In this document: positions 12,566 to 23,484 of the stretch, one piece after another
Layout: the number at the start of each line of letters is the position of its first letter
How positions within the stretch are numbered: the stretch's first letter is position 1
Assembly (NCBI GenBank): GCA_034770075.1
Contig: CM068382.1
Span: forward strand, 11,736,685-11,800,684
Source of the DNA: Aralia elata
Taxonomy: Eukaryota > Streptophyta > Magnoliopsida > Apiales > Araliaceae
Reading direction: 5' to 3'
DNA length: 64,000 nucleotides
Made by a program: the position numbers and the translations under genes
Notes under the pieces: model-generated
Told to the model about the DNA's origin: nothing
Seen by the model: only the letters and a program-made list of their open reading frames with translations
Database searches by the model: none

Positions 12566-14390
12566 TGATGAGTGTATTTTATACACACAATTTGGGTACT
12601 TTTGGCCTTGATAATTTGTAAGTCTTTGGGTACTTTATGTGGTTTTATTGTATTTTTATCTTATTTTTAGATATTGTAGTTTTATATTGCTTTTATATGT
12701 TTTGTATTGTTTTTATGTCTTTTTACTTAGTTTTGTAGGAAATAAAGCAAAGCCATTTGAACGTCAATGCTTGGGTGCCTTGTTTGCCATATTTGAGCTT
12801 CTAATTGACGCAATAGCTGCTTGTTTTCCAATTTCACCCATGATCCAATCCGAATTTCTCAAAACTCAAAGCACGAAAGTTGTAGATATGTGTCTTAGCT
12901 TTCCAGAACATCTTGAATCATTCAATTTGAAGTTCGTATGAGAGAGTTATGGTCATTTTACCATCAGATTTGGTATGAATTTTACACAACAGTTACTTCG
13001 GAGATAATTTGAGCCTTCCTCTGGCCATTATCTCGTCAAGCTCCAGTTATGAAAGTCGTAGAACTACTTCTTATCTTTCCATAGCCTACTTAATTGCCTT
13101 AATCCGAGTTCGGACGAAGAAGTTATGACCATTTTACGAATAGAGGTCAAAGTTGAGTCGGGTTACAGCACGCTGGCGCGGGCGCACCAAGCAGCGCGCG
13201 GACGCGCCCAATGGCTACTGGGCAGTGCCAGGTTTCACGATTTTCAGCCCCTTTTGGTCATTTTTGGTGGGCTAAGCTAGGGTTTTGCATTGGGCACTAT
13301 AAATATAACATGTAGCCTCCATTTTATCATATCATAGAGTTCCAAAATCAGATTTAGAGAGAGAGAGAAAGGAGGCTTGGAGCAAACAGAGGGAGGCCAT
13401 GACCATTGGCCATGGTTCTTCTAAAGCTTGGAGGAGCTTCAATAGAGGTGCTTCAATGGAGTCTCATCCAACAATAATGGGGAAGCCATCCTTTATCTTT
13501 CTTTTTCTTTTTCCTCTATGTAATTAGTTTTTAATCTAAGATTGTAATTGAACCCATTGCTTATTTGAATTGATTTCTCTTCCTTTGATTATTGTTACTC
13601 ATATGAATTGGTTATCATAACTTATACTTATAGATTAATTGCTTGGCTCGTAATTACCGTGGGAACCTATATGAACTTGACAAACGGATTATAGTGTTAT
13701 GACCTTGTTATGATATCATGTGAAAGTTAAATATTATTGTGGGTGATTAATAAAGATTTAGTGACGTGTGTCTTGTTGATTATCCTCAATGATAGGTAAC
13801 TTGTTAGTATTTAGGATAGACATATACCTAGATACCGTGTGCAACCAATTGAGAATCTAATCTTAATGACTTCTTATGTGAAAGTTGGTAATTGAAAGGG
13901 TGGTTAATGAGATTTAGTGACATGTGTCTTGTTTATTATTCTTAAAATTGGTCTCTTGATAGTGTGTAGGATAGATATATACCTACATGCCGAATTAGGA
14001 AGATTCGTAATTGACCATCGACAGAGGCTCTTACGTAATTGTGATTTCTCGGATGTCAATTCTATGTGGTTAATTGATCTAAAAGGAGAGTTAAGATATT
14101 TGAACAAAGCATTGCACGCCAAGTGTTTGACAAAATACTTGAATGGGGGAAATTGTAATCTTAGACCTTTATCTATCTATTCTTGTTATTTATATGTCAT
14201 GCAATTTATATATAACCTTTATCTATCTCTTGAATTAAAGAGTTTGATTTAGATTGAGTCGATATTGAATTAGTACTTGGGAATACATTAGAGTTAATTC
14301 CCTGTGGGTTCGACAACTCTCTCTTATCATTGTATTACTTGTTGACCGAGTATAGTTGCATGTATTTTTCAGTTGCAAAATCGACCAACA
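12566..14390 (+). repeat. Element N LTR1
   Basis: 1825 bp. Holds two copies of the module found in several LTR families here (about 12880-12965 and 13035-13140). A GC-rich patch follows (GCTGGCGCGGGCGCACC near 13170). CACTATAAATATAACA near 13297 is a likely TATA region. Small ORFs inside recur in all three LTRs and are not genes. Confidence 0.85.
13296..13312 (+). promoter_or_regulatory. Probable TATA region of N LTR1
   Basis: CACTATAAATATAACA lies downstream of the GC-rich patch and is repeated in LTR2 (about 16489) and LTR3 (about 19666). Its place in the LTR fits a core promoter. No transcription start can be read from sequence alone. Confidence 0.5.
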
Positions 14391-15760
14391 AGTTTTTGGC
14401 GCCATTACCGGGGAATTATTCTTCTAATGTTTTTTCAATATTAATTTCAATTGACTTTATCTTAATTTGAACTTGTCTTTCTATTTTAAATAAAGTTAGG
14501 CCGAGGACTACGAACAAAGCGCTTCTTGGGAGGCAACCCAAGCTTATTGTTTTGCTTTTTTTTGTTGGATTGCATTTTAGGTTGTTTAATTGTATTTTAA
14601 TTTCTTTAATTGTTTTTAGGTACCGAGTACTAAGCAATTTGGATTGTGCCCCCGACTTTGAGGACTTGAAAGATGATATCAATGACGTTTGGCACGTTCT
14701 CAAGGAGTCATTTGTTTTACTTTTTCCTATCTTAGACATTGAGGACAATGTCAATTTTAATTTTGAGGGTAGTACTTAGTGTTTGTGTGTTTTTAATTTA
14801 GTACTTGTGTGTTTTAAATGTGTTTTTCGTATTAAAAAAAATTGTTTATTTTTAGGAAATGTCCCTTGAGCATTGATTTAATTTGACTTATCTATGGTCA
14901 ATGATAGTAACTTGTTTTAATTGATTCTAACTCATGGGAAATGGACATATGTTGCTTAGTCATTGTGCTTAATTTTGTTGTTGGTTATTGTTTTGCTCAT
15001 GCATCCTTTCACTTTTATGCACTTACCCATGAGGATTGAGCTAGTCGTATGCTTAGAGAAGGCTTTTATAACCGAATGCTTGTGAAAAATATCTATAAAC
15101 TCTAGTACTCGTTTAAACATCACTTGAAGTAAGGTATCCAAATTTGTTGTGTTTGATTTGTTGGTCATGTGGTGAGTTGAGATGGAGCGTAAAATGCACT
15201 CACTCATGGACACATGCTTATGGGAGATAGAGCGTAAAACGCACTCTCTTATTTTTGTGACAAAAGAAAGAAAATGTTGTATTACAAATCTTGCAGGGGG
15301 TTGAGATAGAGCGTAAAACGCACTCGCCCATATGAGTGTGCTTAAGGTTGAGATGGAACATAAAATGAACTCACCTAGAGCCCTTGAGTCTCAAAATTTT
15401 TGGAATTGTGATTTGTATACCTTTGTATTGAGTGATGTGTTAAGCATGTTGTTTTGGGTTTATGTTGATTATTTAATAAGGTAATATGGTTGCATAAGTT
15501 CATCCGAGCTTGGTTGATTTAGTGCTATTTGGTACTCACACACACACGGAAGGGACCTAAAGCAAGATATGACTAGTTAATTGATATTTTAGACTTGTAA
15601 CGTTTTGTTTATTTTCTTGAGTTCCATGTGTTGATGCCTTTGAGACTATTGTCGGCTTATTAATTCATTGCTCAAGTTAGGTTGTATTAGAAGCATTTCA
15701 ATTGTATAGTTTAGGTTTGTTTTGCTTGAGGACAAGCAAAGATTTAAGTTTGGGGGTATT
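14391..15760 (+). other. Element N internal region 1, noncoding
   Basis: PBS at 14397-14414 differs from the tRNA-Asp complement at two positions. Then come a conserved Athila-type phrase (GCCGAGGACTA, later TGGGAGGCAACCCA near 14528), a PPT-like module near 14740-14775, four diverged copies of a GAGATRGAGCGTAAAAYGC unit (15180-15375), and the final PPT before LTR2. No gag or pol coding is present. Confidence 0.75.
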
Positions 15761-17586
15761 TGATGAGTGTGTTTTATAAACACAATTTGGGTACTTTTGG
15801 CCTTGATAATTTGCAAGTCTTTGGGTATTTTATGTGGTTTTATTATACTTTTATCTTATTTTTAGATATTGTGGTTTTATATTGCTTTTATATGTTTTGT
15901 ATTGTTTTTATGTCTTTTTACTTAGTTTGTAGGAAATAAAGCAAAGCCATTTGAACGTCAACGCTTGGGTGCCTTGTTTGCTATATTTGAGCTTCCGATT
16001 GACACAGTAGCTACTTGTTTCCCAATTTCACCCATGATCCAATCCGAATTTCTCAAAACTCAAAACACGAAAGTTGTAGATATGTGTCTTAGCTTTCCAG
16101 AACATCTTGAATAATCCAATTTGAAGTTAGTATGAGAAAGCTATGACCGTTTTACCATCGGATTTGGCATGAATTTTACACAGCAGTTGCTTCGGGCTCA
16201 ATTTGAGCCTTCCTCCGGCCATTATCTCATCAAGCTCAAGTTATGAAAGTTGTAGAGCTACTTCTTAGCTTTCCATAGGCTACTTAATAGCCTTAATCTG
16301 AGTTCGAACGAAGAAGTTATGGCCATTTTACTAACAGAGGTCAAAGCTGAGTCGGGTTACAGCACGCTGGCGCGGGCGCACCAAGCAGTGCGCGGACGCG
16401 CCCAATGGCAACTGGGCAGCACCAGGTTTCATGATTTTCAGCCCCTTTTTGTCATTTTTGGTGGGCTAAGCTAGGGTTTTGCATTGGGCACTATAAATAT
16501 AACATGTAGCCTCCATTTTATCATATCCTAGAGTTCTAAAATCAGATTTAGAGAGAGAGAGAGACAGGAGGCTTGGGGCAAATAGAGGGAGGCCATGGCC
16601 ATTGGCCATGGTTCTTCTAAAGCTTGGAGGAGCTTCAATAGAGGTGCTTCAATGGAGTCTCATCCAACAACAATGGGGAAGTCATCCTTTATCTTTCCTT
16701 TTCTTTTTCCTCTATGTAATTAGTTTTTAATCTAAGATTGTAATTGAACCCATTGCTTATTTGAATTGATTTCTCTTCCTTTGATTATTGTTACTCATAT
16801 GAATTGGTTATCATAACTTATGCTTATAGATTAATTGCTTGGCTCGTAATTACCGTGGGAACCTATATGAACTTGACAAACGGATTATAGTGTTATGACC
16901 TTATTATGATATCATGTGAAAGTTAAATATTATTGTGGGTGATTAATAAAGATTTAGTGACGTGTGTCTTGTTGATTATCCTCAATGATAGGTAACTTGT
17001 TAGTATTTAGGATAGACACATACCTAGATACCGTGTGCAACCAATTGAGAATCTAATCTTAATGACTTCTTATGTGAAAGTTGGTAATTGAAAGGGTGGT
17101 TAATGAGATTTAGTGACATGTGTCTTGTTTATTATTCTTGAAATTGGTCTCTTGATAGTGTGTAGGATAGACATATACTTACATGCCGAATTAGGAAGAT
17201 TCGTAATTAACCATCGACAGAGGCTTTTACGTAATTGTGATTTCTCGGATGTCAATTCTATCTGGTTAATTGATCTAAAAGGAGAGTTAAGATATTTGAA
17301 CAAAGCATTGCACACCAAGTGTTTGATAAAATACTTGAATGGGAGAAATTATAATCTTAGACCTTTATCTATCTATTCTTGTTATTTATATGTCATGCAA
17401 TTTATATATAACCTTTATCTATCTCTTGAATTAAAGTGTTTGATTTAGATCGAGTCGATATTGAATTAGTACTTGGGGATACATTAGAGTTAATTCCCTG
17501 TAGGTTCGACAACTCTCTCTTATCATTGTATTACTTGTTGACCGCGTATACTAGCACGTATTTTTCAGTTGCAAAATCGACCAACA
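15761..17586 (+). repeat. Element N LTR2 (middle LTR)
   Basis: 1826 bp, colinear with LTR1 and full length. It acts as 3' LTR to internal 1 and as 5' LTR to internal 2. No target duplication lies beside it, as expected if the triple unit arose by recombination or template switching rather than by a second insertion. Confidence 0.85.
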
Positions 17587-18957
17587 AGTTTTTGGCGCTG
17601 TTGCCGGGGAAGTATTCTTCTAATGTTTTTCCAATATTAATTTCAATTGACTTTATCTTAATTTGAACTTGTCTTTCTATTTTAAATAAAGTTAGGTCGA
17701 GGACTATGAACAAAGCGCTTCTTGGGAGGCAACCCAAGCTTATTGTTTTGCTTTTTTTTGTTGGATTGCATTTTAGGTTGTTTAATTACATTTTAATTTC
17801 TTTAATTGTTTTTAGGTATCGAGTACTAAGCAATTTGGATTGTGCCCCCGACTTTGAAGACTTGAAAGATGATATCAATGACGCTTGGCACGTTCTCAAG
17901 GAGTCCTTTATTTTACTTTTTGCTATCTTAGACATTGATGACAATGTCAATTTTAAGTTTGGGGGTAGTACTTAGTGTTTGTGTGTTTTTAATTTAGTAC
18001 TTGTGTGTTTTAACTGTGTTTTTCGTATTCAAAAAAAATTGTTTATTTTTAGGAAGTGTCCCTTGAGCATTGATTTAATTTGACTTATCTATGGTCAATG
18101 ATAACAACTTGTTTTAATTGATTCTAACTCATGGGAAACAGACATATGTTGCTTAGTCATTGTGCTTAATTTTGTTGTTGGTTATTGTTTTGCTCATGCA
18201 TCCATTCACTTTTATGCACTTACGTATGAGTATTGAGCTAGTCGTATGCTTTGAGAAGGCTTTTATAACCGAATGCTTGTAGAAAATATCTATAAACTCT
18301 AGTACTCGTTTAAACATCACTTGAAGTAAGGTATCCAAATTTGTTGTGTTTGATTTGTTGGTCATGTGGTGAGTTGAGATGGAGCATAAAACACCCTCAC
18401 TCATGGACACATGCTTAGGGGAGATAGAGCGTAGAACGCACTCTTATATTTTTAGACAAAAGAAAGAAAATGTTGTATTGCAAATCTTGCAGGGGGTTGA
18501 GATAGAGCGTAAAACGCACTTGCCCATATGAGTGTGCTTAAGGTTGAGATGGAACATAAAATGCACTCACCTAGAGCCCTTGAGTCTCAAAATTTTTGGA
18601 ATTGTGATTTGTATACCTTTGTATTGAGTGATGTGTTAAGTATGTTGTTTTGGGGTTTATGTTGATTATTTCATAAGGTAATATGGTTGCATAAGTTCAT
18701 CCGAGCTTGGTTGATTTAGTGCTATTGGGTACTCACACACACACGGAAGGGACCTAAAGCAAGATATGACTAGCTAATTAATATTTTAGACTTGTAACAT
18801 TTTGTTTATTTTCTTGAGTTCCATGTGTTGATGCCTTTGAGACTATTGTCGGCTTATTAATTCATTGCTCAAGTTAGGTTGTATTAGAAGCGTTTTAATT
18901 GTATAGTTTAGGTTTGTTTTGCTTGAGGACAAGCAAAGATTTAAGTTTGGGGGTATT
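17587..18957 (+). other. Element N internal region 2, noncoding
   Basis: A second copy of the internal region. PBS at 17593-17610 has one mismatch to the tRNA-Asp complement. A PPT-like module with AAGTTTGGGGGTAG lies near 17952, and the terminal PPT is just before 18958. The GAGATAGAGCGTARAACGC units recur at about 18375-18570. No coding region is seen. Confidence 0.75.
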
Positions 18958-20760
18958 TGATGAGTGTGTTTTATACACACAATTTGGGTACTTTTGGCCT
19001 TGATAATTTATAAGTCTTTGGATACTTTATGTGGTTTTATTGTATTTTTATCTTATTTTTAGATATTGTGATTTTATATTGCTTTTATATGTTTTGTATT
19101 GTTTTTATGTCTTTTTTACTTAGTTTTGTAGGAAATAAAGCAAAGCCATTTGAACGTCAATGCTTGGGTGCCTTGTTTGCCATATTTGAGCTTTTTCCCA
19201 ATTTTACCCATGATCCAATCCGAATTTCTCAAAACTCAAAGCACAAAAGTTGTAGATATGTGTCTTAGCTTTCCAGAACATCTTGAATAATCCAATTTGA
19301 AGTTAGTATGAGAAAGCTATGACCATTTTACCATCGGATTTGGCATGAATTTTACACAGCAGTTTGTTTGGGCTTAATTTGAGCCTTCCTCCGGCCATTA
19401 TCTCATCAAGTTCCAGTCATGAAAGTTGTAGAACTACTTCTTAGCTTTCTATAGGCTACTTAATAGCCTTAATCCGAGTTCGGACGAAGAAGTTATGGCC
19501 ATTTTACTAACAGAGGTCAAAGCTGAGTCGGGTTACAGCACGCTGGCGCGGGCGCACCAAGCAGTGCGCGGACGCGCCCAATGGCTACTGGGCAGCGCCA
19601 GGTTTCACGATTTTCAGCCCCTTTTTGTCATTTTTGGTGGGCTAAGCTAGGGTTTTGCATTGGGCACTATAAATATAACATGTAGCCTCCATTTTATCAT
19701 ATCCTAGAGTTCCAAAATCAGATTTAGAGAGAGAGAGAAAGGAGGCTTGGAGCAAATAGAGGGAGGCCTTGGCCATTAGCCATGGTTCTTCTAAAGCTTG
19801 GAGGAGCTTCAATAGAGGTGCTTCAATGGAGTTTCATCCAACAACAATGGGGAAGCCATCCTTTATCTTTCTTTCTCTTTTTCCTCTATGTAATTAGTTT
19901 TTAATCTAAGATTGTAATTGAACCCATTGCTTATTTGAATTGATTTCTCTTCCTTTGATTATTGTTACTCATATGAATTGGTTATCATAACTTATGCTTA
20001 TAGATTAATTGCTTGACTCGTAATTACCGTGGGAACCTATATGAACTTGACAAACGGATTATAGTGTTATGGCCTTGTTATGATATCATATGAAAGTTAA
20101 ATATTGTTGTGGGTGATTAATAAAGATTTAGTGACGTGTGTCTTGTTGATTATCCTCAATGATAGGTAACTTGTTAGTATTTAGGATAGACATATACCTA
20201 GATACCGTGTGCAACCAATTGAGAATCTAATCTTAATGACTTCTTATGTGAAAGTTGGTAATTGAAAGGGTGGTTAATGAGATTTAGTGACATGTGTCTT
20301 GTTTATTATTCTTGAAATTGGTCTCTTGATAGTGTGTAGGATAGACATATACCTACATGCCGCATTAGGAAGATTCGTAATTGACCATCAACAGAGACTC
20401 TTACGTAATTATGATTTCTCGGATGTCAATTCTATGTGGTTAATTGATCTAAAAGGAGAGTTAAAATATTTAAACAAAGCATTGCACGCCAAGTGTTTGA
20501 CAAAATACTTGAATGGGGGAAATTGTAATCTTAGACCTTTATCTATCTATTCTTGTTATTTATATGTCATGCAATTTATATATAACCTTTATCTATCTCT
20601 TGAATTAAAGAGTTTGATTTAGATCGAGTCGATATTGAATTAGTACATGGGGATACATTAGAGTCAATTCCCTGTGGGTTCGACAACTCTCTCTTATCAT
20701 TGTATTACTTGTTGACCGCGTATACTTGCGCGTATTTTTCGGTTGCAAAATCGACTAACA
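18958..20760 (+). repeat. Element N LTR3
   Basis: 1803 bp, the outer right LTR. It lacks about 25 bases near 19194 that LTR1 and LTR2 have. It ends ACTAACA and is followed by the GTTGA duplication. Confidence 0.85.
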
Positions 20761-20765
20761 GTTGA

Positions 20766-21339
20766 CTGCTTTGCCTTTGAATGAGCTTTTTGTTTGTTTT
20801 CCAAACTGGCATGCTTTGCAAGGTTTCTCTTTGATGAAGTTGAGCTTTGGCAATCCTGCTACAAGGTCTTTGGAGGCTAGTTTTGACATACTTTCGAAGT
20901 TTAGGTGAGACAGTCTTCTATGCCATAGCTAGGAGAGATCTTCAGAGGCTTTGGCAAGGAGGCATATTGTCTCATCATGACTTATCTCAGCAAGGTTGAA
21001 AATATAGACATTTCCTTCTCTTGATCCTATCAGCTTCAATGAGTTGGTCTTCTAATCTCTGACTTGACATTGATTGTAGAGGAAGGTGACTTGATGTCCT
21101 TTATCACATAGTTGGCTGATGTTGAGAAGATTGTGTTTTAGATCTTCAACATATGTTACTTTGCTAAATGACACAACACCATTCACAGATGAACCATATC
21201 CTCTTGTTTTTCCAGAGTCGTTATCTCCAAAGATGACTGCAAGACCATCTTTTTCCACAAAGTTTGACAGGAGGGCTCTGTTGCCTGTTATGTGTCTTGA
21301 GCATCTACTATCAAGGTACCATATTGACTGAGTGGTGCT
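20766..21339 (-). pseudogene. pol: Element S protease end and integrase N-terminal domain
   Basis: Minus-strand coding that continues into 12561 once N is removed. The protease active site near 21330 reads WYLDSRCSRHITG where copia proteases normally have DSGCS or DSGAS, so the catalytic glycine is replaced. It is followed by NRALLSNFVEKDG and LKHNLLNISQLCDKG. Below 21060 comes the pre-integrase zinc domain (RRLSHLNFESMSKL, then CKACQFGKQ) up to the insertion point of N. Protease would cut the Gag-Pol polyprotein, and the zinc domain helps integrase multimerise. A TAG lies at 21052-21054. Confidence 0.8.
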
Positions 21340-22304
21340 CTGTACCTACAGAAATGATTAACTTTCATTTTGGTACCCAGATTTGCTTGGGTCCAAATTT
21401 ATTAGTAGCCTTTGGGACCCAAATCTGCTTGATTTTAGGTCTTTTTAGCACAGGATTGAAATAGTATTTTGCAGCTTTATGACCATATTTATAACATGTA
21501 TAACATTGAATATAATTCTTATTCATCTTGGGCATATGTGGATAGTAGTGGCCCAAAGTTTTTTTTGGCTTATACTCCTTTTGCTTCCACACAACTCACG
21601 ATTCATAGTGCTCATAGAGTAAAGAGAACTCTACGTTTCTTGCCAGGTTGATTCGTAGAGTGAGTTTTGTCAGACTCTACAATCCTTCGAGGCTTGAATG
21701 TAAAAGTTGACTTACTCTTTGATCTCTTAAATCCTAGACTTGTGTGGGATTCAACAAAGTTTAAATAGCTTGGCCCTATTGTTTGTGTGGATTTGACAAA
21801 TACAATTCCCTTATTGAACTTAGAGGAACTGTTGTTATTTGCTTCCATAGATTTTTCCATGGTATGCTCTGAAGTGGAGTTATGGAACCCCAGACCTGTC
21901 TTGCTATCCACAGATCTTTGGCTAGAGATCAGAGAATCTATAGATAGAGAAGACTTGTTCCATATTGAAATAGTCTTTTCTAGTTCTTGAATCTTAGAGA
22001 CTAGAATTAATTCTTTGTGAGTGTAGAGTTTGTTTATCTGTTTCAAGTTAACATTCTCTGCTTCAAGACTGGTGCAAGAGTTAGTAGTTCGTAGAGCAGT
22101 TTCTAGCTCTATGATTGCTTTCTCTTTTTCCTCTTGAAGAAGAGAATGATCTTTTGATAGAACTCTGAACATTTTCATATATTTATGCAGTTCTACAATG
22201 GAATCATGCATTCCTTCTCTCAAATCATCAGTAGTTAAATCAGGAGAATAAAAGTCAAATACCTCATCCACGTTGAATTCTTTGATTTTTCTTTCCTTGA
22301 CCAT
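21340..22304 (-). pseudogene. gag: Element S Gag-Pol linker with coiled coil and second zinc knuckle
   Basis: From 22304 to 21612 the frame is open for about 230 codons with heptad-like helical sequence (LLQEEKEKAIIELETALR, LVSKIQELEKTISIW). This is typical of the long linker in SIRE/Maximus elements. At 21592-21365 a knuckle-like CYTCYKYGHKAAKYYF follows, in which the final cysteine of CX2CX4HX4C has become tyrosine. It ends with repeated QIWVPK. A frameshift or stop separates the two parts near 21600. Confidence 0.7.
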
Positions 22305-23430
22305 TAAGCATAGATTTGCTTTGTGTGGTTCCTCATCTTCATTCGACTCGCAGTTTGAGTCATCGTCTGAGTCACTCCATGAGCTCTCAGCTACAAAGCC
22401 TTTATCTCCCTGTTTGGACTTATGATGGCCTTTGGGGTTTTTCTTTGAATGTGGGTTCTTCTTGCTCTTTCTTAATTCTTCTTTTAGAGGTTTATTGCAA
22501 TTTGCAATGAAGTGACCTGGTCATTTACAGTTGTAGCATAAATCATTTACTTGTTCTTTGTTACTGCTGCTGAATTTCCTTGATCTGCTATTTCTGCTAA
22601 TGAACCTTTTGAAGTGTCTGACTAGCATGGCAGCTCCTTCATCACTGATTTCTTCATCATCATCTGAGTTATTATCTGATTCATGATTGCCAGCTTTCTT
22701 TGATGTGGATGCCTTGAGAGTAATTCCTTTTTCCTTCTTCTTTCCTTCTGATAATGTTTCAGCTCTTTGAATTAGCTCCAATTCATAGGTGAGAAGATTT
22801 CCATATAACATCTGCATAATCATCTCAAGGAGATTCTTTGATTTTTTGATGGCGGTGGTTTTGGTATCCCACTTGCTAGGCAAGGCTCTCATGAATTTGA
22901 TGATGAGGTCTTTGTTTGGATAGATCTTTCCATATACTCAAAGAGAGTTGAGCAGCATGTTGAACCTCTCATACATGGAGGTAATGTTTTCCCTAGAGAT
23001 GTGAGTTAACATTTCATATTGCTGTGTGAGTAATGATTGTTTGTTTTCTCTTACTTCTTCTGTCCCTTCATTCATGACTAGCAGTGCATCCCAAACTTCT
23101 TTTGCTGTTTGGCAGTTGATGACATTTTCAAACAGCTCATCTTCTAGAGCCAAACAAAATGTTTTTGGCTCTCTTGTCCAGCTGAACTGCTTTCTTCTCT
23201 GCATCTGTCCAATCTTTTCTTAACTTGATTGAGACTTTGTTTGGGTCGTCCGTAGTTGGTGTTAGCTTTATTGGTACATAAGGCCCACTGATGACAGCGT
23301 CAAATAGATCCTCATCTGTGGCGTCCATGTAAGCCTGTATGCGAACTTTCCAGTTTGCAAATTTTTCTTTGTTGCACAAAGGTGGTTTGTTTCCTCCACC
23401 TAGCTCAGAGCCATTTTTGGTTTATGTCAT
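22305..23430 (-). pseudogene. gag: Element S gag
   Basis: The start is ATG at 23430, but codon 3 is already a stop. The recognisable copia Gag domain follows: CNKEKFANWKVRIQAYM, then CQTAKEVWDALLV and ITSMYERFNMLLNSL, then MRALPSKWDTKTTAIKKSK. A CCHC knuckle near 22545 reads CYNCK, stop, PGHFIANC, broken by TGA. The frame shifts near 23140 and 22920. Gag forms the particle and binds element RNA. Continuing leftward it joins the coiled-coil linker. Confidence 0.8.
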
Positions 23431-23470
23431 TGATCTACTCAAGCTAGTTAAGCTTTCTTATTGAGAACCT

Positions 23471-23482
23471 GCTCTGATACCA
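23471..23482 (-). other. Primer-binding site of element S (initiator tRNA-Met)
   Basis: On the minus strand TGGTATCAGAGC follows the end of the 5' LTR by two bases, the standard plant copia arrangement. Confidence 0.85.
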
Positions 23483-23484
23483 AT

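Larger units (their letters stand above)
12566..20760 (+). mobile_element. Element N: non-autonomous Athila-type element with three LTRs
   Basis: Structure LTR1 (12566-14390), internal 1 (14391-15760), LTR2 (15761-17586), internal 2 (17587-18957), LTR3 (18958-20760). The repeat period is about 3.2 kb. LTRs start TGATGAGTGT and end with AACA. Each internal region begins with a PBS matching plant tRNA-Asp and ends with the PPT-like AAGTTTGGGGGTATT. The internal regions are only about 1.37 kb and have no gag or pol, so N depends on Athila proteins supplied elsewhere. Element E is a related, partly coding member. Single GTTGA duplications flank the triple unit, and it splits the integrase of S. 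Confidence 0.9.

Noticed and set aside
13917..14252. 111-codon ORF repeated at 17113 and 20287
   Set aside because: It lies inside the three LTR copies of N, overlaps the LTR end, and shows no known domain. It is LTR sequence.
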